From: CAIYYX01 sp035530135
Lineage (GTDB): Bacteria; Pseudomonadota; Gammaproteobacteria; Burkholderiales; Rhodocyclaceae
Length of the DNA: 64,000 nt
Assembly: GCA_035530135.1 (NCBI GenBank)
Contig: DATKVJ010000070.1
Coordinates: forward strand, 11,945-75,944
Direction: 5' to 3'
Shown here piece after piece: positions 17,251 through 25,265 of this stretch; position 1 is the first letter of the stretch, and each line of letters begins with the position of its first letter. The notes below the pieces were generated by a model. The model ran no database searches and was not told where the DNA came from. It saw only the letters and a program-made list of their open reading frames with translations. Both the position numbers and the translations under genes were made by a program.

Positions 17251-18036
17251 ATGATCGGCGTGTTCGATTCGGGCCTGGGCGGCCTCTCGGTGCTCTCGGC
17301 CATCGCCCGCGCCAGCCCGGACGCCGATCTCGTCTATCTCGCCGATACCGCCCACCTGCCCTACGGCAGCAAGTCCGACGAATTCATCTGCGAGCGCGTG
17401 TTGGCGATCGGCCGGCACCTGGCCGAGCTCGGCGCGAGCACCCTGGTCGTCGCCTGCAACACCGCCACCGCCGCCGCCCTGAGCGCGCTGCGCCGCCAAC
17501 ATCCGGGCATCAATGTGGTCGGCGTCGAGCCCGGGGTGAAGCCCGCCGCCGCGGCCTCCAGGAGCGGCGCGATCGCCGTGCTGGCGACCGAATCGACCGC
17601 GGGCAGCGAGCGCCTGTCGGCCCTGATCCGCACCCACGCCAAAGCGGTCAGCGTCCGTGTCGAAGCCTGCCCGGGCTGGGCGACGCGGGTCGAGACCCTG
17701 CAGCCGATCGACAGCGACCCGGCCTTCGCCGCCGAGGTGGCGGCCAAGATACTGCCACTGCTCGACGCCGGCATCGACCGCCTGGTCCTGGGCTGCACCC
17801 ACTACAGCTTCCTGGCGCCGCTCATCGAGCGTATGGTCGCAGGCCGCGCGGAACTGGTGGATGTCGCCGACGCGGTCGCGCGCCAGGTGCTGCGCCAAAG
17901 CAGCGGCGCCGGATCCGGCCGCCTGGCGCTGCTGGCCACCGCGACGCCGGCGCGCCTGGACGCCGCGCTGCCGTTCCTGGGCCTGGGCTGGCTGGCCAGC
18001 CGGATCTGGGGGCCGGCGGCACTGGCGGAAATCTGA
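17251..18036 (+). CDS. murI: Glutamate racemase
   Basis: 261 aa cytosolic enzyme that interconverts L- and D-glutamate, giving D-Glu for peptidoglycan. Both catalytic cysteines are present, in VVACNTATA (about residue 69) and LGCTHYSFL (about 180). The N-terminal signature IGVFDSGLGGLSVL and YLADTAHLPYGSKS are typical. The length is normal. It ends 1 bp before the 3' end of the convergent Slam-type gene, with no obvious terminator between them. Confidence 0.95.
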   Translation: MIGVFDSGLGGLSVLSAIARASPDADLVYLADTAHLPYGSKSDEFICERVLAIGRHLAELGASTLVVACNTATAAALSALRRQHPGINVVGVEPGVKPAAAASRSGAIAVLATESTAGSERLSALIRTHAKAVSVRVEACPGWATRVETLQPIDSDPAFAAEVAAKILPLLDAGIDRLVLGCTHYSFLAPLIERMVAGRAELVDVADAVARQVLRQSSGAGSGRLALLATATPARLDAALPFLGLGWLASRIWGPAALAEI

Positions 18037-18037
18037 C

Positions 18038-19309
18038 CTAGAACGACTTGGTGAGCTGCAGTTGCAGCTGCCGCCTGGCGGTCGAATACAGCCCCAGGTT
18101 CGAGCCGGTGCGAAGGTCGAGCCAGGACAGGCTCGCGTAGTAGCCCCCGTCCAATTCCTTGCTCAGAGACAGGCTGCTGTTCCGCCTCCTGTCCCTTCTG
18201 GCGGCATCGGCCCACGCCTCGGCCTCCTGGTAGTCGGCCCAGGTAATGGCGCTCGCGGCGGTCAGGCGCAGGCCGTGGGGCAGGCTGCCCGAGAGGGAGA
18301 GAGCCGCCGTCCTGGCGAGATCGGAGAAGGCGGGACTGGCGGCGCGCTCTTTGGCGAATTTCAGCGACGGCTCGATGGTCCAGTTGCCGCCCAGCACGCG
18401 CCGCCAAGCCAGACCCAGGCTGTCGGCGGTGGCATTCTGCGCCGGGGCCGCATCGTAGCGGTTGCGGGCGATCGCTGCCGACGCGACCAGCAGGTCGGTA
18501 CCGGTGACGCGAAGGCTGAATTGCGGCGAAAAGAACCAGGAGGCCGAATAGCCGCTGCCGCCCTGCGTCGCCCGGGAGGCGCCGAGAGGCAGGTAGAACT
18601 CGCTCTTGCCCCCGGCCGGCGCCAGATGCGGCCCGGTATCGACGCTGAACTGGCTGGTGTCGTAATTGCCGTAGGTCGCGTATTTCATGGCATCGAGGGC
18701 CACATCGCTCTGCCACGACAGCTGGTCGCTCAAGGATCTGTTCTGAACCGCCGAGAAGGCCGCGTGCAATGCGTGATCGCTCTTGGGCATGCTGTCCTGG
18801 GTCATGGTGAAGGGCAGACCGTACACGGTCACGCCGGGGCTCATCGGACCGCTATTGATGTTGCTGTCGTATGCCTCGCCGACCGAGACCTGCGCAAACC
18901 AGTCCTTGGCCTGGGTTCTTTGCTGATCGGCCATGCGGATGAACAGGCGCAGCAGCCGCTTCGCCGCTTCCGGAGGATTGCTCTGCAGCGCGATCAGGAA
19001 CTGCTCCCTGGCGCGCTCGTATTCCTGTGCGCCGAGATAGGCGCGGCCCAGTTCGGCGCGGAATATCGGGTTGGCTTCGATGCCGACCAGTTCGGAAAAT
19101 GATTTGATGGCTTCGCGGTACTGGCGCCGCTGCAAGGCGCACTCCCCCGCGGCATAGCGCCTGGCGGTCTCGTCCGCGTTGGCGGGCGGCGATGCAGCTC
19201 TCTCGCAAGCGCTCTGGGCGCTTGGGGCGTCGCCTGCCCAGGCGCGGGATGCGGCCAGCAGGCAGCACAGGAAAAGGGGCAGAGTCCAGCATCTGATCGG
19301 ACGATTCAT
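18038..19309 (-). CDS. Slam-type outer-membrane translocon (surface lipoprotein assembly modifier, DUF560; type XI secretion)
   Basis: 423 aa. A signal peptide (about 1-25, ending AWA) is followed by an N-terminal helical TPR-like domain (about 45-125, with YREAIKSFSELVGIEANPIF and LGAQEYERAREQFLIAL). A beta-barrel of about 280 residues follows, beginning VSVGEAYDSNINSGP and ending in a C-terminal Phe (LQLQLTKSF) as in outer-membrane proteins. This TPR-plus-barrel plan is that of Slam proteins, which move surface lipoproteins or soluble haemophores across the outer membrane. The gene lies 68 bp downstream of its probable cargo, separated by a strong hairpin. The assignment rests on architecture and context. 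Confidence 0.8.
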   Translation of the reverse strand: MNRPIRCWTLPLFLCCLLAASRAWAGDAPSAQSACERAASPPANADETARRYAAGECALQRRQYREAIKSFSELVGIEANPIFRAELGRAYLGAQEYERAREQFLIALQSNPPEAAKRLLRLFIRMADQQRTQAKDWFAQVSVGEAYDSNINSGPMSPGVTVYGLPFTMTQDSMPKSDHALHAAFSAVQNRSLSDQLSWQSDVALDAMKYATYGNYDTSQFSVDTGPHLAPAGGKSEFYLPLGASRATQGGSGYSASWFFSPQFSLRVTGTDLLVASAAIARNRYDAAPAQNATADSLGLAWRRVLGGNWTIEPSLKFAKERAASPAFSDLARTAALSLSGSLPHGLRLTAASAITWADYQEAEAWADAARRDRRRNSSLSLSKELDGGYYASLSWLDLRTGSNLGLYSTARRQLQLQLTKSF

Positions 19310-19333
19310 GGCTGTCAGCGTCGCTCAAAGCAA

Positions 19334-19359
19334 GGGCGCCGATGATCTCATCGGCGCCC
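19334..19359 (-). terminator. Strong hairpin between cargo and Slam genes (attenuator or processing stem)
   Basis: GGGCGCCGATG and CATCGGCGCCC form a perfect 11-bp stem with a 4-nt loop (19334-19359). Read on the minus strand it is followed by TTGCTTTG, a poor U-tract, so termination is probably partial. It lies between the stop of the cargo gene and the start of the translocon gene. Such a stem would give more cargo than translocon mRNA. Confidence 0.55.
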
Positions 19360-19377
19360 CTGGATCGAAGCATTGTC

Positions 19378-20055
19378 TTACTGCTTGATGGCCACGAAGT
19401 TGCCGTTGACCTTCAGGGTGGAGGTGGCGACGAAGTTCCACTCGCCGTTGGCCGACAGCGGCGCCGCGACGACCGCGGGCACCGCCGGGGCCGTCGCGGT
19501 GGCGGCGATCGCCGGGGTGACCACGAGCGGGGCCGAGAGCTCGCCTCTGATCGAGCCGGTGCCGGTCGCCGCACTGGTGGCGGTGGCGGCGACCGCCGGG
19601 ATGGTCGCCGAAGTGACGGTGCCGGCGAAGTGCCGGTTGAGCCCGGTGCCGGTGAAGGCCAGATCGCCGATTGCCGCGCCGCCCGTGCCGGTCAGGCCGG
19701 TGATCGAGCCGGTCTCGGTGGTATTGGGGCTGCCGTTGAAGGTCACGGCCAGATTGACGGCGCCGGTGCTCACCGACCTGACCGTGCTGCCCGAGCTGCT
19801 GTCGCTGACGACGGCGAGGGTGCTGCCGGAATAGTTGGCGGTGCCCGCCGGTACCGCCGAGATCGGCGCGTGGGCAGGTTCGGGGGCCTCGGCGGCTTCA
19901 TTGAGTTCGCCGAGCTCCGGAGCGGCGCTGGCGACCTGGACCCAGGTGCCCCAGGAATAGCCTTCGTGTCCTTCATTGCCGTCATGCCCGTGTGCCATGG
20001 CCGAAACGGAGAAAACGGCGCTGAGCAGCGCAGTCGCGATGGTCGATTTCTTCAT
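19378..20055 (-). CDS. Probable Slam-dependent secreted protein with TbpB-like C-terminal barrel
   Basis: 225 aa. A Sec signal peptide (1-21, ending AMA) without a lipobox implies a soluble exported protein. The mature N-terminus is His-rich (HGHDGNEGHEGYSWG), which could bind metal or haem. An Ala/Pro-rich linker leads to a Thr/Ser/Gly-rich beta domain (about 60-225) with SYSGS-type strands, LAVTFNGSPNTTETGSITGL, GTGSIRGELSAP and ANGEWNFVATS, like the small barrel of transferrin-binding-protein-like Slam substrates. The RBS is AAGGA and the start is at 20055. With the downstream Slam gene it forms a cargo-translocon pair like haemophilin systems. The ligand is unknown. Confidence 0.7.
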   Translation of the reverse strand: MKKSTIATALLSAVFSVSAMAHGHDGNEGHEGYSWGTWVQVASAAPELGELNEAAEAPEPAHAPISAVPAGTANYSGSTLAVVSDSSSGSTVRSVSTGAVNLAVTFNGSPNTTETGSITGLTGTGGAAIGDLAFTGTGLNRHFAGTVTSATIPAVAATATSAATGTGSIRGELSAPLVVTPAIAATATAPAVPAVVAAPLSANGEWNFVATSTLKVNGNFVAIKQ

Positions 20056-20119
20056 GGTCTCATCCTTTATCTGATCGAGGATTGGCGCGCGCTTTCGCCG
20101 CGCACCGCTATGCCCAATT

Positions 20120-20164
20120 AAATGGGACATATTCCCATTTTATCTAAATTCGTTTCCTCGTCAA
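20120..20164 (-). promoter_or_regulatory. Promoter with overlapping palindromic operator upstream of the secreted cargo gene
   Basis: Read on the minus strand, TTGACG (20159-20164) and TAAAAT (20137-20142) are separated by 16 bp and make a good sigma-70 promoter. A perfect palindrome with arms AAATGGGA and TCCCATTT and a 5-bp centre (20120-20140) overlaps the -10 and the transcription start. That is a typical repressor operator position. It does not resemble a Fur box. The site lies about 65 bp upstream of the start codon. Confidence 0.6.
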
Positions 20165-20199
20165 GTAATTTCTCGGTGCCCCCGGCAGCGGCCGCGGCC

Positions 20200-20523
20200 C
20201 CGGCGCCGCCGACGCAAAGCTGACGGTGACGCGCAGCCAGAACGCCGCCGTCGGGATCGTCCGGCGCCAGCCCCAGGTCGATGCCGCGCGCCTCGGCCAG
20301 GCCGGCGAGTTCGATCAGCACCTCGTGGGCCAGCGCCTGCAAAGCCACCGCTTCCCCGTCGCGAATCGCGTAGCCGCTCTCGGCGCGCGACAGGCTGAGA
20401 TCGTCCTGGCGGTGGTCGCCCTGAGCGCCGACCATCTGCTCAGCATGGTTGAGAGCCGGCTGCTGAAGTGGCGGCCGGCCCAGTTCGGCTGAAAGGCGGC
20501 GTTGGCCGCCCGCTGCAAGACGC
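20200..20523 (-). pseudogene. Possible fragment of a QseC/TctE-type histidine kinase
   Basis: The 530-bp gap between the cargo gene and the diguanylate cyclase gene (20056-20585) holds no complete gene. Apart from the promoter/operator above, a minus-strand frame encodes DLSLSRAESGYAIRDGEAVA followed by LQALAHEVLIELAGLAEARG and IDLGLAPDDPDGG. This closely resembles the stretch between the H-box and N-box of QseC-like kinases. No H-box upstream and no N-, G1- or G2-box downstream can be found, so it would be a relic. The antisense plus frame is also open, with high GC3 and a permease-like end (VESRLLKWRP). The strand and identity are therefore uncertain. Confidence 0.35.
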
Positions 20524-20585
20524 GGGAAGTCCGTATAATCCAGCGCCTTGGATCACAGACGGGCCCTGCCCGAGCCGCGGCCCCC

Positions 20586-22166
20586 ATGGAGCAGAAGCCG
20601 AAAAAGAAGCCCTGGATCGTGCGCACGCATTATCGGATGCGCGCCGTTTCCTTCGCCATGCTGTTCGCGGCGATCGGCCTGCATATCTGGGGGAGGGCGT
20701 ACGGCGGCGCCTTCTGGGCATTGCTGGCACTGCAGTTTCTGCTCTATCCGCACCTTCAGTACTGGCGCGCGTGCCGGGCCGGAAATCCGGTGGCGACGGA
20801 GCTCAACAATCTGCTGATCGACTCCGCCCTGATCGGTGTGTGGATCGCGGCACTCGGCTTTCCGCTCTGGATCGCCTTCTCCGCGATCATCGGCACCTTG
20901 TTCAACAATGCGGGCAACAGAGGACTGCGCGGCGTCCCGACGGCCGTCCTGGCCCTGTCCGGCGGCATGCTGGCCTGGATCGCGCTGGCCGGCCTGAAGC
21001 TGTCGCCAGACACCGGCTGGCCGGTCACCCTGTTCTGCATCTTCGGCCTGACCGCTTACCTGCTGGCCATGGGCAATATCGGCTTCGTCCGCAATCGCGA
21101 GCTGCGCCAGATCCGCGAACGCTTGCGGCAGGGCGAACGGGTGCTGCTGCTGGCCAATGAAGACCTGAAAAGCCGGCTGCGCGAGATCGACCAGTTGCAG
21201 GCACAACTGCGCGAGCAGGCCAACCGCGATCCGCTCACCGGCCTGTACAACCGTCGCTACCTCGACAACACGCTGGAGCGCGAGCTGGCGCGCTGCAAAC
21301 GCGAGGGCTTGCCGCTGGCGCTGATCATGATCGACATCGATCACTTCAAGCGGGTCAATGACGCCTATGGCCATCAGGCCGGCGACGAAATGCTGCGGCA
21401 ACTAGGCGTCATCCTGAGCACCATGGCGCGCGTCGAGGACGTCGCCTGCCGCTATGGCGGCGAGGAATTTCTCATGCTGCTGCCGAAAATGCCGCTGGAT
21501 ACTGCGCTGGAGCGCGCCGAGAAGTTGCGGGCGAACTTTTCCGAAATGACGGTCCCGTTCGGAGAATTTCGCCTGCAGACGACCTTGTCGATCGGCGTCG
21601 CCATTTACCCCGGGCACGGCAAGTCTGCCGACGCGCTGGTCCAGTGCGCCGATCGCGCCATGTATCTGGCAAAACACCAGGGGCGGAATCGGGTCGAGGT
21701 CAAAGCCATCAACGATGAAACGCGGCCGGCCGCTGAGGGCGGCGACGCTTTTGTCAAGCTGGTCTGGAAGGATCGTTTTCTCAGCGGTCACCGGGTGATC
21801 GACGGCCAGCACCGAGCCCTGTTCGACTCGGCCAATGAATTGTTGAACGCGATACTGGCCGGACGCCCGGCGGTCGAGATGAACTCGATGATCGACACCC
21901 TGATGCGCGACGTGGTGCGGCACTTTCACGACGAGGAGGCGATGCTCGAGGTGGCAGCGTTTTCCGGAACGACGGAGCACACGGCCGTGCACCGCGAACT
22001 CGCCGCGAGGGCCGCGGTACTGGTGCAGCGGTTCGGTGCCGGCGCCATCGGTCTGGGCGAACTGTTCGAGTTTCTGGCCCATGACCTGATCGTCAAGCAC
22101 GTGCTCAATGAAGATCTCCGGTTCTTTCCTTTTCTGCGGGATCCGCGCTGGGGCGCAAACGGTTGA
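20586..22166 (+). CDS. Diguanylate cyclase with MASE2 membrane sensor and C-terminal hemerythrin domain
   Basis: 526 aa. An N-terminal MASE2-like region with about six helices (1-185, including RTHYRMRAVSFAMLFAAIGL and PHLQYWRA) is followed by a coiled coil and a GGDEF domain with the active-site motif GGEEF (about 291-295). An inhibitory-site RxxD (RVED) lies five residues before it, so product inhibition is expected. It synthesises cyclic di-GMP from two GTP. The C-terminal 135 residues form a bacteriohemerythrin domain with DGQHRALFD, RHFHDEEAMLE, HTAVHREL and HDLIVKHVLNED, supplying the His/Glu/Asp ligands of a di-iron O2-binding site. Oxygen or redox control of c-di-GMP synthesis is a reasonable inference. 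Confidence 0.93.
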   Translation: MEQKPKKKPWIVRTHYRMRAVSFAMLFAAIGLHIWGRAYGGAFWALLALQFLLYPHLQYWRACRAGNPVATELNNLLIDSALIGVWIAALGFPLWIAFSAIIGTLFNNAGNRGLRGVPTAVLALSGGMLAWIALAGLKLSPDTGWPVTLFCIFGLTAYLLAMGNIGFVRNRELRQIRERLRQGERVLLLANEDLKSRLREIDQLQAQLREQANRDPLTGLYNRRYLDNTLERELARCKREGLPLALIMIDIDHFKRVNDAYGHQAGDEMLRQLGVILSTMARVEDVACRYGGEEFLMLLPKMPLDTALERAEKLRANFSEMTVPFGEFRLQTTLSIGVAIYPGHGKSADALVQCADRAMYLAKHQGRNRVEVKAINDETRPAAEGGDAFVKLVWKDRFLSGHRVIDGQHRALFDSANELLNAILAGRPAVEMNSMIDTLMRDVVRHFHDEEAMLEVAAFSGTTEHTAVHRELAARAAVLVQRFGAGAIGLGELFEFLAHDLIVKHVLNEDLRFFPFLRDPRWGANG

Positions 22167-22223
22167 TCGTTCCGCACGGCATGCTATAAGATTCAACAAT
22201 TCCAACAGCGCAGGCTAAACCCC

Positions 22224-22688
22224 ATGAAAACCGCCATCAGGACCAGCGTGCTGGCACTTGCGGCAATGGCCATGTTGACCGGCTGCGCTACGCAGAGGAC
22301 GATCTATTACAACGACGGCAAACTCGCCCACGTCGTCACCTGCAGCGAACACGCCTGGTACTCCTGCCTGGAGGACGCCGGCAAGGTCTGCCAGAACGCC
22401 GGCTACAAGGTCGTGGAAAGGCATACCGGCAGGTCTTCCGTCTCGCTATTCTCGACCGGGGAACTGATCCACGACCTGGTCGTCGAGTGCAAGGCCGGCG
22501 CCGAGACCGAGCCGGTGGTTGCCGCTGTACCCGCCGTTACACCTGCTCCCCCCGCTACACCCGCAGCAGCTCCCGCTGTGGCACCGGCGCCAGCCGCGGC
22601 AGAGACCAAGACGACGCCCGCGGCCAAGCCGGCGACCGGCGGCCTGAAGACGGCGCCCGCCGCCGCGGACTCGCCGTGGCACATGTGA
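22224..22688 (+). CDS. Putative lipoprotein with Ala/Pro-rich C-terminus
   Basis: 154 aa with a lipoprotein signal peptide and lipobox LTGC (lipidated Cys21). A folded part of about 60 residues follows and contains four cysteines (VTCSEHAWYSCLEDAGKVCQ and VVECKAG), probably two disulfides. The last 65 residues are a low-complexity Ala/Pro/Thr stretch, likely an unstructured wall-spanning tail. It stands alone between the cyclase gene and a convergent hydrolase gene. I do not recognise a named family. Confidence 0.75.
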   Translation: MKTAIRTSVLALAAMAMLTGCATQRTIYYNDGKLAHVVTCSEHAWYSCLEDAGKVCQNAGYKVVERHTGRSSVSLFSTGELIHDLVVECKAGAETEPVVAAVPAVTPAPPATPAAAPAVAPAPAAAETKTTPAAKPATGGLKTAPAAADSPWHM

Positions 22689-22747
22689 CGCTCAAGGACG
22701 CCAGCGCCTAGCACCTAGCCGCGGCATCAGCTCCCCGGCGACAGGCA

Positions 22748-23677
22748 CTAGCCCATCAAAGCCCGGACGTGCGCGGCGGCGCCGCTGGCCAGCCCTTCCA
22801 GGCTGTAGCCGCCTTCGAGGATGGAGACGATGCGGCCGCCGCAGCTTGCTGCGGCGATCTCCAGCAGTTCATCGCTGATCCAGCGGAAGTCTTCATCGGT
22901 CAGGTTCAGACCCGCCAGGGTATCCAGATGGTGGGCATCGAAGCCGGCCGAAATGATCACGAACTCGGGATCGAAGCGCTCGATCGCCGGCAACATCTCG
23001 GCTGCCGCCCGCGCCCGGAAGAGCGCGGAGTCGCAGCCCCGGGGCAGCGGCACATTGACGATATTGTGGGCGACGCCGGTCTCCGACTCGGCGCCGGTGC
23101 CCGGATAGAACGGCGACTGGTGGCTGGAGGCGTAAAACATTTCCGGCCGGTCGAAAAAGGCCGCCTGGGTGCCGTTGCCGTGGTGCACGTCGAAGTCCAC
23201 GACGGCGATGCGCTCGATCCCATGCACCTCGTAGGCATAAGCGGCAGCGATCGCCGCCTGATTGAAGATGCAGAAGCCCATCGCCCGATCCGGTTCGGCG
23301 TGATGGCCGCAGGGACGGGTGGCGCAAAACACGTTGTTCGCTTCCCGGCTCAGCACCGCGTCGACGCCGGCGCAGGCCGCGCCGACGCAGCGCATCACCG
23401 CATTCCAGGAGCCCGGCGACATCACCGTGTCGCCGCCGTCCAAGGGCACGTAGCCCTGGGTCGGGGCGAGGTCCGCGACCTCGTCGACGAATGCCGGCTC
23501 ATGGATCAAGAGCAGCTGCTCGCGCGTGCCCAGCGGCGCATCGCGCCATTGCAGCGTTGCGAATTCAGGCGCCTGCAGCGCGCGCAGCACGGCCCTCAGG
23601 CGTTCGGGCGACTCCGGATGGCCGGGGCCGGGACGATGTTCGAGACAGTCGGCGTGGGTATAAACGAGTGTGCTCAT
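22748..23677 (-). CDS. Histone-deacetylase-family (acetylpolyamine/acetoin utilisation-type) amidohydrolase
   Basis: 309 aa zinc hydrolase of the arginase/deacetylase fold. The proton-relay histidines are in RPCGHHAEPDRAMGFC (about 122-137). The zinc ligands are in VDFDVHHGNGTQ (about 163-174) and SAGFDAHHLDTLAGL (about 245-260). The glycine loop EGGYSLEGL is near the C-terminus. Bacterial members remove acyl groups from polyamines, lysine or small amides; the substrate cannot be read from the sequence. It is monocistronic and divergent from the glycosyltransferase gene. Confidence 0.92.
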   Translation of the reverse strand: MSTLVYTHADCLEHRPGPGHPESPERLRAVLRALQAPEFATLQWRDAPLGTREQLLLIHEPAFVDEVADLAPTQGYVPLDGGDTVMSPGSWNAVMRCVGAACAGVDAVLSREANNVFCATRPCGHHAEPDRAMGFCIFNQAAIAAAYAYEVHGIERIAVVDFDVHHGNGTQAAFFDRPEMFYASSHQSPFYPGTGAESETGVAHNIVNVPLPRGCDSALFRARAAAEMLPAIERFDPEFVIISAGFDAHHLDTLAGLNLTDEDFRWISDELLEIAAASCGGRIVSILEGGYSLEGLASGAAAHVRALMG

Positions 23678-23891
23678 GGTGCGCGTCGCATCCTTTTCCT
23701 TGGCAAGGTCTGGGGCCGGAGGTTGCGGACCGCGGCCCGTTCCCGGCGATTATAAAGGACGGCTCCGCAGCTTCACGGCAACTTACGCAGGCTGACACAA
23801 TCGGTCACAACCGAGCCGACCGGCGATCAAGAAGTTTATACTGATCGCGTATCCAATCTGGATAGCGCACACCTCTCAAGAAAGTTCCGCG

Positions 23892-25259
23892 ATGTCGAAG
23901 AGAAACTCGCTGGTCATGCGTTCCGGCCGGGACAATGCCCAGGCCGGCGACCCGGTCAACGCGCGCATCGTCGGCTCGCTGCTAGCCGGCATCCTCCTGG
24001 GCATCGCCGGTATCTTCCTCGTTTCATTCTCATTCAGGCTGTTCTCGCCTACCCTGAGCTGGCTGTCCACCCACGGCTGGTGGGCCTTCGTTTATCGCCC
24101 CAGCCTGCTCTGGTTCTCGATGGGGATGGGCCTGCTGGCGGTCAGAACCGTGCTCTGGTTCGGCTATCGCCCGATTCCGCCGGCCACTCACGGCGACGCC
24201 CCCCGCCTGACGGTGCTGATCCCGGCTTTCAACGAAGGCCCGATGGTCGGCAAGTCGATAGCATCCTGCGTCGCGGCGGACTACCCGCGCGGCAAACTCG
24301 AAGTGATCGTCATCGACGACGGCAGCACCGACACCACCTGGGCGCACATCGAGCAGGCGGCGACAGACTATCCGGGTCTGGTTCGCGCGATCAGGTTCCC
24401 AGCCAACCGCGGCAAGAGAGCGGCGCTGGCGGCAGGATTCGACGCCGCCACCGGGGAAATCGCCGTGACCGTGGATTCCGACAGCATCATCGAGCGCTCC
24501 GCGCTGCTGGCGATCGCCGGCCCCTTCCGGGACTCGGGTATCGGCGCCGTCGGCGGCAAGGTGGCCGTGTTCAACCGCTTTCAGGCGCTGCTGCCGCGCA
24601 TGCTGCACGTCAGATACGTGCTGTCCTTCGATTTCCTGCGCAGCGTGCAATCGACCTACGGCGCCGTCTACTGCTGTCCGGGCGCCCTCTCCGCTTACCG
24701 CCTGTCCCTGATCCGGAAGATTCTGCCGGCTTGGCTCAACCAGCGCTTCCTCGGCGCCGCCTGCACCACCGGCGAAGACCGCGCCCTGACCAACGATGTG
24801 CTGGCACTGGGCTACAAGACCGTCTATCAGGGCAGTGCCGTCGTCCATACGGTCGCGCCCGAGACCTACGGCAAGCTGTGCAAGATGTATCTGCGCTGGG
24901 ATCGCAGCTATATCCGGGAAGAGCTGCGGCTGCTATCGACGATCGTCTGGAGGCTGCCCCTGCCGGCGCTGCTCCTGACGCTGCTGGAAAAGAGCATCAC
25001 CAACCTGAGATACCCGGTGGCTTATCTCTCGCTCGCCCTGTTGGTGACCCTCAGCATCGGCGATCCCTGGACCCTGGTGCGCGTCCTGATTGCCATCGGT
25101 CTGGCCTCCCTCTTCTACACGCTGTATTTCCTGAGAAGCGAGCGCAGTTGGGAGTTTTTCTACGGGGTCGCCTATGCGTATTTTTCCGCATTCACGCTGC
25201 TGTGGATTTTTCCGTTTGCGCTGCTCACCTTGCGCAGTCGCTCCTGGATGACAAGATAG
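23892..25259 (+). CDS. Membrane-bound family 2 glycosyltransferase (NodC/hyaluronan-synthase-like)
   Basis: 455 aa. Two N-terminal helices (about 28-48 and 67-85) are followed by a cytosolic GT-A domain with LTVLIPAFNEGPMVGKSI, EVIVIDDGSTDTTW, the nucleotide-sugar DxD in VTVDSDS (about 195) and the acceptor/base motif TTGEDRALTNDVL. A YLRWDRSYIRE segment matches the processive QxxRW box in position. At least three C-terminal helices follow (325-445). Such enzymes polymerise and extrude beta-linked polysaccharide. No other polysaccharide genes adjoin it, so the product is unknown. A -10-like TATACT is at 23837-23842. The RBS is weak. Confidence 0.9.
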   Translation: MSKRNSLVMRSGRDNAQAGDPVNARIVGSLLAGILLGIAGIFLVSFSFRLFSPTLSWLSTHGWWAFVYRPSLLWFSMGMGLLAVRTVLWFGYRPIPPATHGDAPRLTVLIPAFNEGPMVGKSIASCVAADYPRGKLEVIVIDDGSTDTTWAHIEQAATDYPGLVRAIRFPANRGKRAALAAGFDAATGEIAVTVDSDSIIERSALLAIAGPFRDSGIGAVGGKVAVFNRFQALLPRMLHVRYVLSFDFLRSVQSTYGAVYCCPGALSAYRLSLIRKILPAWLNQRFLGAACTTGEDRALTNDVLALGYKTVYQGSAVVHTVAPETYGKLCKMYLRWDRSYIREELRLLSTIVWRLPLPALLLTLLEKSITNLRYPVAYLSLALLVTLSIGDPWTLVRVLIAIGLASLFYTLYFLRSERSWEFFYGVAYAYFSAFTLLWIFPFALLTLRSRSWMTR

Positions 25260-25265
25260 CCGGAC

